A stretch of DNA of 64,000 bases from RGIG426 sp045598965 (GTDB lineage Bacteria; Bacillota; Clostridia; Oscillospirales; Acutalibacteraceae). Numbering within the stretch: position 1 is the first letter of the stretch; every line of letters starts with the position of its first letter. The stretch spans positions 94,261 to 158,260 of the forward strand of contig JAZRVH010000007.1 in NCBI GenBank assembly GCA_045598965.1. The letters run 5' to 3'. The translations under genes and the position numbers were made by a program. Positions 53,622 to 62,852 of this stretch are shown here, piece after piece. The notes beneath the pieces were generated by a model. It did not search any database and was not told the DNA's origin. It saw only the letters and a program-made list of their open reading frames with translations.

Positions 53622-56600
53622 ATGAAAAAATCCGTTCTTCGGCTGATCACGGTTTGCGCGGTTGTGGCCATGCTCTGCACCGCGACGTTGTGTTTCAGTC
53701 TGTCCACTTCGGCGGAAAACCTGCTGACGGACAGTTGGGAGGCGCTTGATGCTTCTCAGGCATCGCTTGTTACGTATTCGAGTGGTACGCTGACCTTGGA
53801 TGCCTCCGGCGGTATCGACGTGAAAGCGTCCCAGACGTTGAGTTTGTCTGCCGGTTCCTATCGCTTCAGCGCGACCAAATCCGGCGAGCCTGCGCCTGAC
53901 CTGATGGTGCGCACTGCTGCCGGTGACGTGCCGGAAGGCAAGTACGAAGAAGCCGGTCACGTGGACTTCACGTGGGCGGCTGCCGGTGAAGTGACCCTTA
54001 TCGTCAGCGAGTATCGCGGCGGCATCGGAACTTTGACCAACCTCACCTTGACCGGTGACGGTGCACAGCCGACCACGCCGTCTTCGAGCGAGTCCACTCC
54101 GTCCCAGCCCGCGACTCAGCCGAGCCAGCAGGGCGGTTCCGAACTGACCGGCAACTGGACGGCGATGGATGCCGGCCAAGCATCTCTCGTTTCTTATAGC
54201 AACGGTACGCTGACCTTGGATGCCACCGGCGGTATCGACGTGAAAGCGTCCCAGACCTTGATCCTCGCTGCCGGCTCTTATCGCTTCAGCGCGACCAAAT
54301 CCGGCGAGCCCGCGCCTGACCTGATGGTGCGTACTGCTGCCGGTGACGTGCCGGAAGGCAAATACGAAGAAGCCGGCCACGTGGACTTTACGCTGGCGGC
54401 TGCCGGCGAAGTGACCCTTATCGTCAGCGAGTATCGCGGCGGTATCGGTACTCTGACCAACATCACCCTGTCCGGCGGCAGTGTGCAGCCGACGACCCCG
54501 TCTCAATCCACTCCGTCCGCGACTCAGCCGAGCCAGCAGGGCGGTTCCGAACTGACCGGCAACTGGACGGCGATGGATGCCGCCCAAGCGTCGCTCGTTT
54601 CTTACTTGAACGGCACCCTGACCTTGGATGCCACCGGCGGTATCGACGTGAAAGCGTCCCAGACCTTGAACCTCGCTGCCGGTTCCTATCGCTTCAGCGC
54701 GACCAAATCCGGCGAGCCCGCGCCTGACCTGATGGTGCGTACTGCTGCCGGTGACGTGCCGGAAGGCAAATACGAAGAAGCCGGTCACGTGGACTTCACC
54801 TTGGCGGCTGCCGGTGAAGTGACTCTTATCGTCAGCGAGTATCGCGGCGGTATCGGTACTCTGACCAACATCACCCTGTCCGGCGGCAGCGTGCAGCCGA
54901 CGACCCCGTCTCAATCCACTCCGTCCGAGACCACTCCGTCCGCGACTCAACCGAGCCAGCAGGGTGGTTCTACCGAACTGACCGGCAACTGGACGGCGAT
55001 GGATGCCGCCCAAGCCTCTCTTGTTAATTATTCGAACGGCACCCTGACCTTGGATGCCACCGGCGGAGTGGACGTGAAAGCGTCCCAGACCTTGAACCTC
55101 GCTGCCGGCTCTTATCGCTTCAGCGCGACCAAATCCGGCGAACCTTCGCCTGACCTGATGGTGCGTACTGCTGCCGGTGACGTGCCGGAAGGCAAATACG
55201 AAGAAGCCGGCCACGTGGACTTCACCTTGGCGGCTGCCGGCGAAGTGACCCTCATCGTCAGCGAGTATCGCGGCGGTATCGGCACGCTGACCAATCTCGC
55301 GTTGTCCGGCGGCAGTGTGCAACCGACCACGCCGTCCGCGTCTCAATCCGGCACGCAGCCGTCCCAAAACCCGTCTCAAAACCCGGGTCAAACCGGTAAA
55401 GTGGTGGTGTGGTCCGGTACGATTAACCGCGACTTCACCTCGAAATCCAACGGCTTTGCTGCTATCAACGAGGATGCGTTGACCCAAGCGTTCCGCAACG
55501 ACATTGCGGCGAACGGCGTTCCGACCAAATACGAAATCGAAGCGGTTGCCAACTACGTGTCCGGCCCGAGTGGCTATGCGTGCTACGGCTTCTATCAGGA
55601 TGCTCCGTATCTGGAGTTCTGGGCGGATAAAGGCGGCACGCTGACGAAATCCACCCTTTCGGATGCCGCGTCGCTGAAACAGTTGAACGCGACCGCCGGT
55701 TTGTGGTTGTTCAGCGAAGGCGGCGGCGATATCACCCATATCGACAGCCTGACCCTCTATGCCTACCGTGAGGGCGGCAGCAACCCGTCTTCCTCCGAGA
55801 CCACGCCGTCCGCGTCTCAATCCGGCACTCAACCGTCCCAGAATCCGGGTCAAATCGGTAAAGTGGCGGTGTGGTCCGGCAACATCGGTCGCGACTTCAC
55901 TTCTAAAAACACCGTGGCGATCGTCAACGTGGACGAACTGACTCAGGCGTTCCGCAACGACATTGCCGCCAACGGTATTCCGGTGAAATATGAGATTGAA
56001 GCGGTTGCTTCTTACACCAGCGGCCCGTCCGGTTACGCTTGCTGGGGCTTCTATCAGGATTCTCCGTATCTGGAAGCGTGGTCGGATAAAGGCGGTACGC
56101 TCAATTCCTCCGTCTTCACCAACGCCGCCGATTTGGTGAAACTGACCAACAGCGCCAACGTGTGCTTGTTCAGCGAAGGCAGCGGCGACATCACGAGCGT
56201 CCAGAGCCTGACTCTGTATGCTTATCGTGAGGGCGGCAGCAACCCGTCGACCTCCGAAACCACCCCGTCTTCGAGCGAGACCACGCCGTCCTCTTCCGAG
56301 ACCGATCCGTCGACCTCCGAGACCACCCCGTCTCAACCGACTGACGGCAAAGTGCTCGTTTGGGCGGGCAACCTCGGTGCGGACTTCGCGACTGCGGATA
56401 TCGGCGTTGCCGGTATGGGCGCGACTCCCATCCAAAATCAGGAAATGATGATGGCGGTTATGGGCGAACTGATGACGAACGGTATTCCGGAGAAAATCGA
56501 GATTAAATCGCAACTCGGTTATCTCGGCGGCCCGTCCGGTTTCGCGGCGATCGGTTTGTATTCGAACGGTCAAATCATTTGGCCGGATAACGACGACCTC

Positions 56601-56942
56601 ACCGATGCCATCTTCAGCAATCTGTCCGGTCTCGGTGCCGACACCTCTCTCGTGGTGTTCAGTTACGGTGTGGGTGACACCCTGCACATCGACGGTATGG
56701 AAATCTATGCCTACCGTGCGCAACCCAGCGTGACCGATCCGTCTTCCTCCGGCTCCGAAGAGGTGAACCCGGGCGACGCGAACGGCGACGGTGCGATCAA
56801 CATGAAAGACGTGCTCGCTCTTCGCAAATTGCTTGCCGATATGCCGGTTGGCGATTTCAACGAAGCGAATGCCGACGTCAACGGTGACGGTTCCGTCAAT
56901 ATGAAAGACGTTCTTGCCCTGCGCAAGATGCTGGCGAACTAA
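53622..56942 (+). CDS. Multi-module repeat dockerin protein
   Basis: A 1106-residue secreted protein. After the signal peptide come four tandem copies of a roughly 105-residue module (LTGNWTAMDAAQASLV, TLTLDATGGIDVKASQTL, YRFSATKSGEPAPDLMV are near-invariant) and then three copies of the 130-residue module also found at 50264 (WSGTINRDFTSKSNGFA, LTQAFRND, LEFWADKGG). Ser/Thr/Pro/Gln linkers separate them. A C-terminal type I dockerin (GDANGDGAINMKDVLALRK, DVNGDGSVNMKDVLALRK) ends the protein. The modules are likely non-catalytic binding or spacer domains. Confidence 0.9.
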   Translation: MKKSVLRLITVCAVVAMLCTATLCFSLSTSAENLLTDSWEALDASQASLVTYSSGTLTLDASGGIDVKASQTLSLSAGSYRFSATKSGEPAPDLMVRTAAGDVPEGKYEEAGHVDFTWAAAGEVTLIVSEYRGGIGTLTNLTLTGDGAQPTTPSSSESTPSQPATQPSQQGGSELTGNWTAMDAGQASLVSYSNGTLTLDATGGIDVKASQTLILAAGSYRFSATKSGEPAPDLMVRTAAGDVPEGKYEEAGHVDFTLAAAGEVTLIVSEYRGGIGTLTNITLSGGSVQPTTPSQSTPSATQPSQQGGSELTGNWTAMDAAQASLVSYLNGTLTLDATGGIDVKASQTLNLAAGSYRFSATKSGEPAPDLMVRTAAGDVPEGKYEEAGHVDFTLAAAGEVTLIVSEYRGGIGTLTNITLSGGSVQPTTPSQSTPSETTPSATQPSQQGGSTELTGNWTAMDAAQASLVNYSNGTLTLDATGGVDVKASQTLNLAAGSYRFSATKSGEPSPDLMVRTAAGDVPEGKYEEAGHVDFTLAAAGEVTLIVSEYRGGIGTLTNLALSGGSVQPTTPSASQSGTQPSQNPSQNPGQTGKVVVWSGTINRDFTSKSNGFAAINEDALTQAFRNDIAANGVPTKYEIEAVANYVSGPSGYACYGFYQDAPYLEFWADKGGTLTKSTLSDAASLKQLNATAGLWLFSEGGGDITHIDSLTLYAYREGGSNPSSSETTPSASQSGTQPSQNPGQIGKVAVWSGNIGRDFTSKNTVAIVNVDELTQAFRNDIAANGIPVKYEIEAVASYTSGPSGYACWGFYQDSPYLEAWSDKGGTLNSSVFTNAADLVKLTNSANVCLFSEGSGDITSVQSLTLYAYREGGSNPSTSETTPSSSETTPSSSETDPSTSETTPSQPTDGKVLVWAGNLGADFATADIGVAGMGATPIQNQEMMMAVMGELMTNGIPEKIEIKSQLGYLGGPSGFAAIGLYSNGQIIWPDNDDLTDAIFSNLSGLGADTSLVVFSYGVGDTLHIDGMEIYAYRAQPSVTDPSSSGSEEVNPGDANGDGAINMKDVLALRKLLADMPVGDFNEANADVNGDGSVNMKDVLALRKMLAN
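53730..55330 (+). repeat. Four near-identical tandem coding repeats
   Basis: Four units of about 320 bp, spaced by variable linkers at 400-430-bp intervals (starting near 53730, 54142, 54550 and 54976), encode the first module type of the dockerin protein. DNA identity between copies appears very high, for example in the shared CTGACCTTGGATGCC and GGTGACGTGCCGGAAGGCAA segments, so they may have arisen by recent duplication and can recombine. Confidence 0.88.
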
Positions 56943-56976
56943 GATTCCCGCGTTTTTCAAATTATCCCTAATGCAA

Positions 56977-57013
56977 AAGGCGCATCCGGTTTTCCGGATG
57001 CGCCTTCTTTTTT
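56977..57013 (+). terminator. Terminator after the repeat dockerin gene
   Basis: AAGGCGCATCCGG, TTTT loop, CCGGATGCGCCTT, then a run of T. The stem is 13 bp and is perfect. Confidence 0.92.
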
Positions 57014-57018
57014 TGTGC

Positions 57019-57047
57019 TTGCATTTTTCGGTCGGATATGGTACAAT
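57019..57047 (+). promoter_or_regulatory. Sigma-A promoter of the dockerin gene at 57070
   Basis: TTGCAT and TACAAT with a 17-bp spacer begin directly after the terminator. Transcription would start near 57054. Confidence 0.82.
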
Positions 57048-57069
57048 ATCGTCGTAAGGAGGGTATTGT

Positions 57070-57738
57070 ATGGAAAAACGAGTATTTCGTATTGTCAGTG
57101 TTTGCGTTATTACGCTTATGCTGGTCGCTATGATTATCGTTACGTCTTTTTCCGCCGCGGCGTTTGAACCGCTGGACGGAGAAGAAAGTACCGGCAGTAA
57201 AACCACGATGGGCCCGCTGGATAGCCGCGAAGAGGGTGTCAGCCAGACCATCAGTTATCCCGAAGACTACTATTCTGCGGTGACTTACGGCCCGCTGGAC
57301 GGCGATGAGAGTGAGGACGACGAGTCCGACGTTCCCACCGACCCGTCGCAGAGCGTGACCGAGCCGTCGCAGAGTGTGACCGATCCGTCGCAGAGTGTGA
57401 CCGACCCGTCGCAGAGCGCGACCGACCCGTCGATGACACTTCCTACGATGCCGACAATGCCGACGATGCCGAGCCAATCGGGTACAAGCGAAACCGACCC
57501 GGTGGTTACCGACCCGAGCAGTTCGGTGAAAACGCCGCTTTACGGCGATGCCAACGACGACGGCGCGGTCAATATGAAAGACGTGTTGCTGATGCGCAAG
57601 TATATGGCAGAGATGCCGGTAACGATTTCTTTTGAAAACTCCGACGTGGACGCAAGCGGTACGGTCAATATGAAAGACGTGCTGTCCGTGCGCAAGTATT
57701 TGGCGGAGATTATCGACAAACTCGGCCCGACGGCATAA
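57070..57738 (+). CDS. Short dockerin protein with a low-complexity spacer
   Basis: A 222-residue protein. A signal or membrane segment (ITLMLVAMIIVTSFSAAA) precedes about 130 residues of linker, with two YGPLDG/MGPLDS-type tags and five (T/P)DPSQSVT units, then a type I dockerin. Its first calcium loop is regular (GDANDDGAVNMKDVLLMRK). The second, DVDASGTVNMKD, has Ser in place of one usual Asp. There is no other domain, so this looks like a linker/dockerin peptide that could attach or compete at a cohesin. AAGGAGGG precedes ATG. Confidence 0.8.
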   Translation: MEKRVFRIVSVCVITLMLVAMIIVTSFSAAAFEPLDGEESTGSKTTMGPLDSREEGVSQTISYPEDYYSAVTYGPLDGDESEDDESDVPTDPSQSVTEPSQSVTDPSQSVTDPSQSATDPSMTLPTMPTMPTMPSQSGTSETDPVVTDPSSSVKTPLYGDANDDGAVNMKDVLLMRKYMAEMPVTISFENSDVDASGTVNMKDVLSVRKYLAEIIDKLGPTA

Positions 57739-57749
57739 AGAAAAAAAGA

Positions 57750-57784
57750 AACGACCTTGTGAAACTCACAAGGTCGTTTTTATT
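57750..57784. terminator. Terminator between convergent genes
   Basis: AACGACCTTGTGA and TCACAAGGTCGTT pair across a three-base loop, with A on the left and T on the right. It serves the dockerin gene and the minus-strand AraC gene. Confidence 0.9.
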
Positions 57785-57788
57785 TGTG

Positions 57789-58682
57789 TCAGCCGCCGTG
57801 CCGCATATAGCGTTTGACCGAGTCGGCGTATTCCGACGGGGTCATTTTGGTGCAGCGCTTGAAGTGGCGGGAGAAATACTGCACAGTGGTGTAGTGGAGA
57901 GCGTCGGCGATTTGGGTGTAGTTCATATCCTGCTCCCGAATCATCTGTTTGGCGCGCTCAATCTTGCACCGGCCGTAGTATTCCATTACGCCGCATCCCA
58001 CGTTGTCGCGGAACATCTTTTTCAGCGCCGATGCGCCGATGGAGAACTGTTTGCACACGTCCTCGAACATCAGGCGGCTTTCGACGTTCTGTTCAAGATA
58101 TTCGCAGATGGATTTCAGCCGCTGATTTTGGAAATCCTGCTGCTGAATCGGAATCGGCGGTTGTTCCGTCGGTGCCACGTCTGCGCGAACGAGGTGAATG
58201 AGGAATTCTTCCAGATACAAGCGAATGAGTTGCTCGCAGGCGAATGGTTGTTCTTCGCGGCGGAGCAATTCTTTTACGTTGGGGTCGCCGAGGGGAGAGG
58301 AGAACGCCTCGCGCGCTTCGGAAACCATATGCGCCAAAAGCGGGCGCATCTCGTCCGTGGCGTTGATGACACGCCCGGCGACGGAATGAAGCGCTTGGCA
58401 GTCCCCGTCAAAAGAGACCACCACCGCGTTGGCAGTGGAAGCGCCGTCACAGCGGATGCTGTGAAATTCCATCGGTTTGTGAAGGTACAATTGTTTCGTT
58501 TCCAGGGCGATTTCCGTGTTGCCGGCGGTGATAAACACACGGCCTTTGTCCACGTAAATGAATTCCCAGAAATCGTGTAGCTCACCGGCGAAGGCGAAGG
58601 TGCGGGTGTACTCCAAATAGTGCACCGACACGATGTCGTCGACGGTCAGGTCGTTGCGGAGTTTAACACGGGTATACTCCAT
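57789..58682 (-). CDS. AraC-family transcriptional regulator
   Basis: A 297-residue regulator. The N-terminal part is a cupin-like sensing domain (HDFWEFIYVDKGRVFITAG). The C-terminal 100 residues are a double helix-turn-helix: MFEDVCKQFSIGASALKKMF and NYTQIADALHYTTVQYFSRH, ending in the typical PSEYADSVK. ATG 58682 has AAGGGGG upstream; longer frames to 58817 lack a ribosome site. It is transcribed away from the sugar-nucleotide genes and probably controls them or the dockerin genes in response to a sugar. Confidence 0.92.
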   Translation of the reverse strand: MEYTRVKLRNDLTVDDIVSVHYLEYTRTFAFAGELHDFWEFIYVDKGRVFITAGNTEIALETKQLYLHKPMEFHSIRCDGASTANAVVVSFDGDCQALHSVAGRVINATDEMRPLLAHMVSEAREAFSSPLGDPNVKELLRREEQPFACEQLIRLYLEEFLIHLVRADVAPTEQPPIPIQQQDFQNQRLKSICEYLEQNVESRLMFEDVCKQFSIGASALKKMFRDNVGCGVMEYYGRCKIERAKQMIREQDMNYTQIADALHYTTVQYFSRHFKRCTKMTPSEYADSVKRYMRHGG

Positions 58683-58754
58683 AATGCAATCCCCCTTATT
58701 AAATTTTCGCGTTTTCTTTTCCTTTTCACAAAAAAGAAACCATTTACAATTAGC

Positions 58755-58783
58755 ATTGTACAACTTTTGACCGGAAATGTCAA
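58755..58783 (-). promoter_or_regulatory. Sigma-A promoter of the AraC gene
   Basis: On the minus strand, TTGACA and TACAAT are 17 bp apart. The leader to ATG 58682 is about 70 bases. Confidence 0.85.
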
Positions 58784-58823
58784 GAAAAAAACGAAAATTA
58801 CAACAAAAAAATTGCAATAAAGG

Positions 58824-58852
58824 TTGAAAAATGCCACAAAAATTGGTATAGT
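58824..58852 (+). promoter_or_regulatory. Sigma-A promoter of the nucleotidyltransferase operon
   Basis: TTGAAA and TATAGT with a 17-bp spacer. Only about 40 bp separate it from the divergent AraC promoter, so one AraC-bound site could control both. Confidence 0.85.
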
Positions 58853-58911
58853 ATAGAAAAGACTTTTTGTATAAAAGTCCAAAAAGACAAAAACAGAGGG
58901 AGCGTTACATT

Positions 58912-59832
58912 ATGAACAAGACTTTGGTCATCATGGCCGCCGGTATGGGCAGCCGCTACGGTGGGCTCAAACAAATCGACCCGGTTGGCCCGGACAACAC
59001 CCTGATTATCGACTATTCGATTTATGATGCGGTGCAGGCCGGTTTTAACACTATCGCCTTCATCATCAAAAAAGTGGATGAGGCGGCGTTCAAAGAAGCC
59101 ATTGGCGATCGCATTGCGAAAAACGTCAACGTGCGCTACGTCTATCAGAGCCTCGATAACCTGCCGGACGGCTTTACCGCCCCGGCGGAACGCAGCAAAC
59201 CGTGGGGTACCGCCCACGCGATTATGTGCTGCTCCGGCATCGTGAACGAGCCGTTCGCGGTCATCAACGCCGACGACTACTATGGCGCGGAAGCGTTTAA
59301 GAAAATGTCCGATTGGCTCGAGACTCCGGAAGCCAACGCGAAAGAGACCAACTATTGCATGACCGGTTACGTTCTGAAAAACACCCTGACCGAAAACGGC
59401 CACGTGGCGCGCGGCATTTGCGAAGTCGGTGCCGACGGTATGCTGAAAGAAGTCGTGGAGCATACCAAAATTATGCGCCGCGACGGCAAAACCCAATTCA
59501 CCGAAGACGGCGAAAACTGGGTGGACGTGGACGAGAACAGCATTGTGTCCATGAACTGCTGGGCGTTCAAACCCTGCTTCCTCGATACGCTGAAAGAGCG
59601 TTTTGCGAAATTCCTCGCCGAAAACATCGAGAAAAACCCGCTGAAATGCGAGTTCTTCCTGCCGTTCGTCGTGCAAGAGATGATTGACGAGGGCTCCTGC
59701 ACCGTCAAAGTGCTGCACACCGACGACAAATGGTTCGGCGTGACCTACAAAGAAGACAAAGAAGCCGTCGTCAACGCGATTGCTTCCAAAATTGCCGCCG
59801 GTCAGTATCCGGAGCATCTGTGGGGGGAATAA
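58912..59832 (+). CDS. Sugar-1-phosphate nucleotidyltransferase
   Basis: A 306-residue cytoplasmic enzyme. MNKTLVIMAAGMGSRYGG is the nucleotide-binding loop of the NTP-transferase fold; INADDYYG holds the metal-binding Asp, and KPWGTAHAIMC the sugar-side loop. It would join a sugar 1-phosphate with a nucleoside triphosphate. It is followed at 3 bp by a kinase that may make its substrate. GAGGGAGCG precedes ATG. The exact sugar is unknown; a hexosamine is suggested by the partner. Confidence 0.88.
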   Translation: MNKTLVIMAAGMGSRYGGLKQIDPVGPDNTLIIDYSIYDAVQAGFNTIAFIIKKVDEAAFKEAIGDRIAKNVNVRYVYQSLDNLPDGFTAPAERSKPWGTAHAIMCCSGIVNEPFAVINADDYYGAEAFKKMSDWLETPEANAKETNYCMTGYVLKNTLTENGHVARGICEVGADGMLKEVVEHTKIMRRDGKTQFTEDGENWVDVDENSIVSMNCWAFKPCFLDTLKERFAKFLAENIEKNPLKCEFFLPFVVQEMIDEGSCTVKVLHTDDKWFGVTYKEDKEAVVNAIASKIAAGQYPEHLWGE

Positions 59833-59835
59833 GCC

Positions 59836-60951
59836 ATGGGATTTTGGGATTGTGAAGTCAACGTCGAAGGCGCTGCGAAACAGTTTGCCCACGGCGATAC
59901 GTTCGTTGCGGCTGCTCCCTATGGCGAGGGCCACATCAACGACACCTACGAAGCGTATTATCAGCGCGCGGACGGCAGCAAATACCGCTACATTCTGCAG
60001 CGCATCAACACCGAAGCGTTCCAGGATCCGGACGGCCTGATGGAGAACATCGTCGGCGTGACCGAGTTCTTGCGTGAGATTATCCGCGAACGCGGCGGCG
60101 ACACCGAGCGCGAGACCATGACCGTTGTCCATCCGGAAAACGGCGGCAACTACTATCGCGACGAGAACGATGCCTGCTGGCGTGCGTACATCTTCGTGGA
60201 GGAGACTATCTCCTATCAGCAAATCCAGAAAGACAGCGATTTCTATAACTGCGGTGTGTCCTTCGGCAACTTCCAGCGCTTGCTCGCGGAGTATCCGTCC
60301 GAGACGCTGACCGAGCCGATCAAAAACTTCCACAATACCGAAGACCGCTTCCGCCTGTTCAAAGAAGCGGTGGCCGCCGACAAATTCGGCCGTGCGGCGT
60401 CGGTTAAAGACGAAATCGACTTTGCTATGGCGCGCGAAAAAGACGCGTCGCTCATCGTGTCCCAGTTGCGCGACGGCACGCTTCCGCTGCGCGTGACCCA
60501 CAACGACACCAAACTTAACAACATCCTCATTGACGCGGCTTCCGGTTCCGGTATCTGCGTTATCGACCTCGACACCATTATGCCGGGCGCCGCTTGCTAT
60601 GACTTCGGCGACAGCATCCGCTTCGGTGCTTCCACCGCTGCGGAGGACGAGAAAGATTTGAGCAAAGTCTCGATGAGCTTGCACCTCTTCGAGGTGTTCA
60701 CCGAGGGCTATATGAGCGTTGCCAAAGAATTCCTCACCGAGGCCGAGATTGCGAGCCTGTCGATCGGCGCGCGCTTGATGACCTTCGAGTGCGGTATCCG
60801 CTTCCTCACCGACTATTTGAACGGCGACACCTACTTCAAGACCCACTACGAGGGCCACAACGTTGACCGTTGCCACACCCAGTTCAAACTGGTGGAGGAT
60901 ATGGAGAAAAAACAAGCGGAAATGGACGCCATTGTGCGTAAATATGCGTAA
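59836..60951 (+). CDS. APH-fold sugar kinase, N-acetylhexosamine 1-kinase-like
   Basis: A 371-residue phosphotransferase. RVTHNDTKLNNILID is the catalytic loop, with the Asp and Asn of APH enzymes, and VIDLDTIMPGAACYDFGD the metal-binding loop. The long N-terminal region with YRYILQRINTEAFQDP and the HNDTKLNN form are close to NahK, the N-acetylhexosamine 1-kinase of bifidobacterial GNB/LNB use. Together with the nucleotidyltransferase it may convert free hexosamine to UDP-sugar. The start ATG is 3 bp after the previous stop; a GGGGGAA site lies inside it. Confidence 0.82.
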   Translation: MGFWDCEVNVEGAAKQFAHGDTFVAAAPYGEGHINDTYEAYYQRADGSKYRYILQRINTEAFQDPDGLMENIVGVTEFLREIIRERGGDTERETMTVVHPENGGNYYRDENDACWRAYIFVEETISYQQIQKDSDFYNCGVSFGNFQRLLAEYPSETLTEPIKNFHNTEDRFRLFKEAVAADKFGRAASVKDEIDFAMAREKDASLIVSQLRDGTLPLRVTHNDTKLNNILIDAASGSGICVIDLDTIMPGAACYDFGDSIRFGASTAAEDEKDLSKVSMSLHLFEVFTEGYMSVAKEFLTEAEIASLSIGARLMTFECGIRFLTDYLNGDTYFKTHYEGHNVDRCHTQFKLVEDMEKKQAEMDAIVRKYA

Positions 60952-60961
60952 TTTTTCCTAC

Positions 60962-60996
60962 AAAAGCCCCTATCTTCGGATAGGGGCTTTTCTTTT
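60962..60996 (+). terminator. Terminator after the sugar kinase
   Basis: AAAAGCCCCTATC, TTCG tetraloop, GATAGGGGCTTTT, followed by TCTTTTT. The stem is perfect. The rest of the gap to 61190 holds a promoter. Confidence 0.93.
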
Positions 60997-61071
60997 TGCA
61001 GCTTTTAGCATAATGTCAAAAGAAAACCGCAAAAAAATCACGGAAACTTGTGGAAAATCTACAAAATGCGG

Positions 61072-61100
61072 TTGACAAATCCCGTATTTTGTGGTTTAAT
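61072..61100 (+). promoter_or_regulatory. Sigma-A promoter of the dockerin gene at 61190
   Basis: TTGACA and TTTAAT with a 17-bp spacer. A leader of about 85 bases follows. Confidence 0.82.
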
Positions 61101-61189
61101 AGGCATAGTAGAATAGATGGGAGGGTCTGCTCTTTTGCGGGAGTTATCTACCGCCATCTACAGAAAAGGAAAAAAGGAGAGATGTGTGT

Positions 61190-62728
61190 ATGAAACGGTT
61201 CTTTAAGCCGCTGCTTGCATGCTTGCTGACGGGTACTCTTGCGTTGTCCGGCAGCGCGGTGTGCGCCGTTGCGGCAGAAACCGAAGCCCCCGAACGCCAC
61301 GTTATCTACTCGTTCAACTTTGACGAGCCGGATGCTACGACGCTCTACAAGAAAGCCGGTGCGACCCCTGGTTACATCAGCCACGACGTGTTTGCGGGTG
61401 AGTCCGGCGGCAGCTTGGCGCTGACCATTTCTCCGGCGGAATTAACCGGACGCGGCGGTGTGTTGCCCTACATTTGGCCGGAAGGCATTTCCGGTGTGTT
61501 CAATAACTTGGGCGACCTGGGCGAAGGCGAGTACTACGAGTTGAAAGTGGATATCGCGTGGGACGGCGGCGTAGCCGTTGCCAAAAAAGGTGCCTACGTG
61601 TATCCGTTCCTGCTGACCAACGGTGCCAGCGAAAACTATTTCACCGCCACCGAGGACTGCATTGCGAAACAAATCGGTCCGGAGTTTCAGACCTTTACCT
61701 ACCGGCTTTACAAAATCAGCCCCGACGGGTATCAGGAATTTGATCCCCCCGAGCGCGGCAGCGACAGCGGCGGTATCGCGTTCTGCTCTGAAAACAGTCT
61801 GCGTCAGAACAAAACCCTTTATTTGGATAACATCGAGTTCGCTCGTGTCGGCGGCGACTTTACCGAACCCGCCGAGGGCACCATCCGTGCGGTCACGCCG
61901 GTAGAAGCGCCCACGACTTACGAGCCGTTGGACGAAAACGGCAAAACGCCGGACGGCAAACAGATGACGATGCTCTACGAAAACGATTTTGAAGATGCTT
62001 CCAAAGGCACGGTGTTCGGCCACTGGAATCCGAACATCAGTAAAGCGTTTGTCCTTGACACCGTGAAAGGCTATCGCAACAACGACACTACCGTTGCGCG
62101 GTACCTTATTCCGAAGCTCAGCCCCGGAAAATTCTATTCCGAAACCGGTTACTATCCGGTGATCTGGTTCTGGAATGAAGAGCTGCGCGACATCTACAAA
62201 CAGCAAGCTCCGCTCGGTGACGACGATTACTATGTCTTCCAGTTTGACACGGTGGCAAAAGGCAGTTATGTGTATCCTTCGCTGATGGTGGGGGATGAGG
62301 AGTACGCTCCGACGTATGCTTGGGACTCCACCGGCCGCACGGGTGCCGAAGCGGTTCAGCCGTTCAACTCCGTGATGGTTACCCGTTACTACGTCTTCAA
62401 GGTGAAAGGCCTTGACCTTGCCAGCGCCAACACGGCGTTCGCCCTGTTCACCGACGGTTACACCAACCAGCACGTGCCGGTGTATGTGGACAACTTCAAA
62501 TTCTACTCCGTCCGCGGCGGCATTTGCGGTGACGTGAATGACGACGGCGAAGTGAACTTGAAAGACGTGCTCGCCCTTCGTAAATTCGTGGGCGCTGTCG
62601 AGGGTGCTACGGTCAACGAGGCCATGGCGGACACCAACGCTGATCGTGAAGTGAATATGAAAGATATCCTCGCGCTTCGCAAGTTCGTGGCCGGTATCGA
62701 AAAAGCCCTTCCGGTCAAAGCTTTCTAA
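61190..62728 (+). CDS. Dockerin protein with two carbohydrate-binding-like domains
   Basis: A 512-residue secreted protein. The signal peptide (LLACLLTGTLALSGSAVCA) is followed by two beta-rich domains of about 190 residues, each ending in a YLDNIEF/YVDNFKF strand. The first is similar to the single domain of the 62853 protein. The dockerin reads GDVNDDGEVNLKDVLALRK and DTNADREVNMKDILALRK; the second loop has Arg at the usual Gly, which may weaken calcium binding. Nothing catalytic is seen. ATG 61190 follows AAAAAGGAGAG. Confidence 0.88.
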   Translation: MKRFFKPLLACLLTGTLALSGSAVCAVAAETEAPERHVIYSFNFDEPDATTLYKKAGATPGYISHDVFAGESGGSLALTISPAELTGRGGVLPYIWPEGISGVFNNLGDLGEGEYYELKVDIAWDGGVAVAKKGAYVYPFLLTNGASENYFTATEDCIAKQIGPEFQTFTYRLYKISPDGYQEFDPPERGSDSGGIAFCSENSLRQNKTLYLDNIEFARVGGDFTEPAEGTIRAVTPVEAPTTYEPLDENGKTPDGKQMTMLYENDFEDASKGTVFGHWNPNISKAFVLDTVKGYRNNDTTVARYLIPKLSPGKFYSETGYYPVIWFWNEELRDIYKQQAPLGDDDYYVFQFDTVAKGSYVYPSLMVGDEEYAPTYAWDSTGRTGAEAVQPFNSVMVTRYYVFKVKGLDLASANTAFALFTDGYTNQHVPVYVDNFKFYSVRGGICGDVNDDGEVNLKDVLALRKFVGAVEGATVNEAMADTNADREVNMKDILALRKFVAGIEKALPVKAF

Positions 62729-62852
62729 CCCGCTTTGCGGATGCAAAGCACATTACCTTTACAGGTATGTTTAGTCATAGTGGCGCTGTAGCAGGCAGCG
62801 CTCTATGATTTGGCATAAGAAATCTATCGAAAAGAAAGAAGGAGAAGTTATC

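Noticed and set aside
53730..55330. Tandem repeats considered as a CRISPR array
   Set aside because: The units are about 320 bp with coding continuity and no short constant repeat with unique spacers, and no cas genes were seen.
53589..57251. A 1220-codon open frame on the minus strand
   Set aside because: It is antisense to the repeat dockerin protein. It shows repeats only because the sense strand does, has no signal peptide, and is biased to Arg/Gly. The sense frame has a ribosome site, signal peptide and dockerin.
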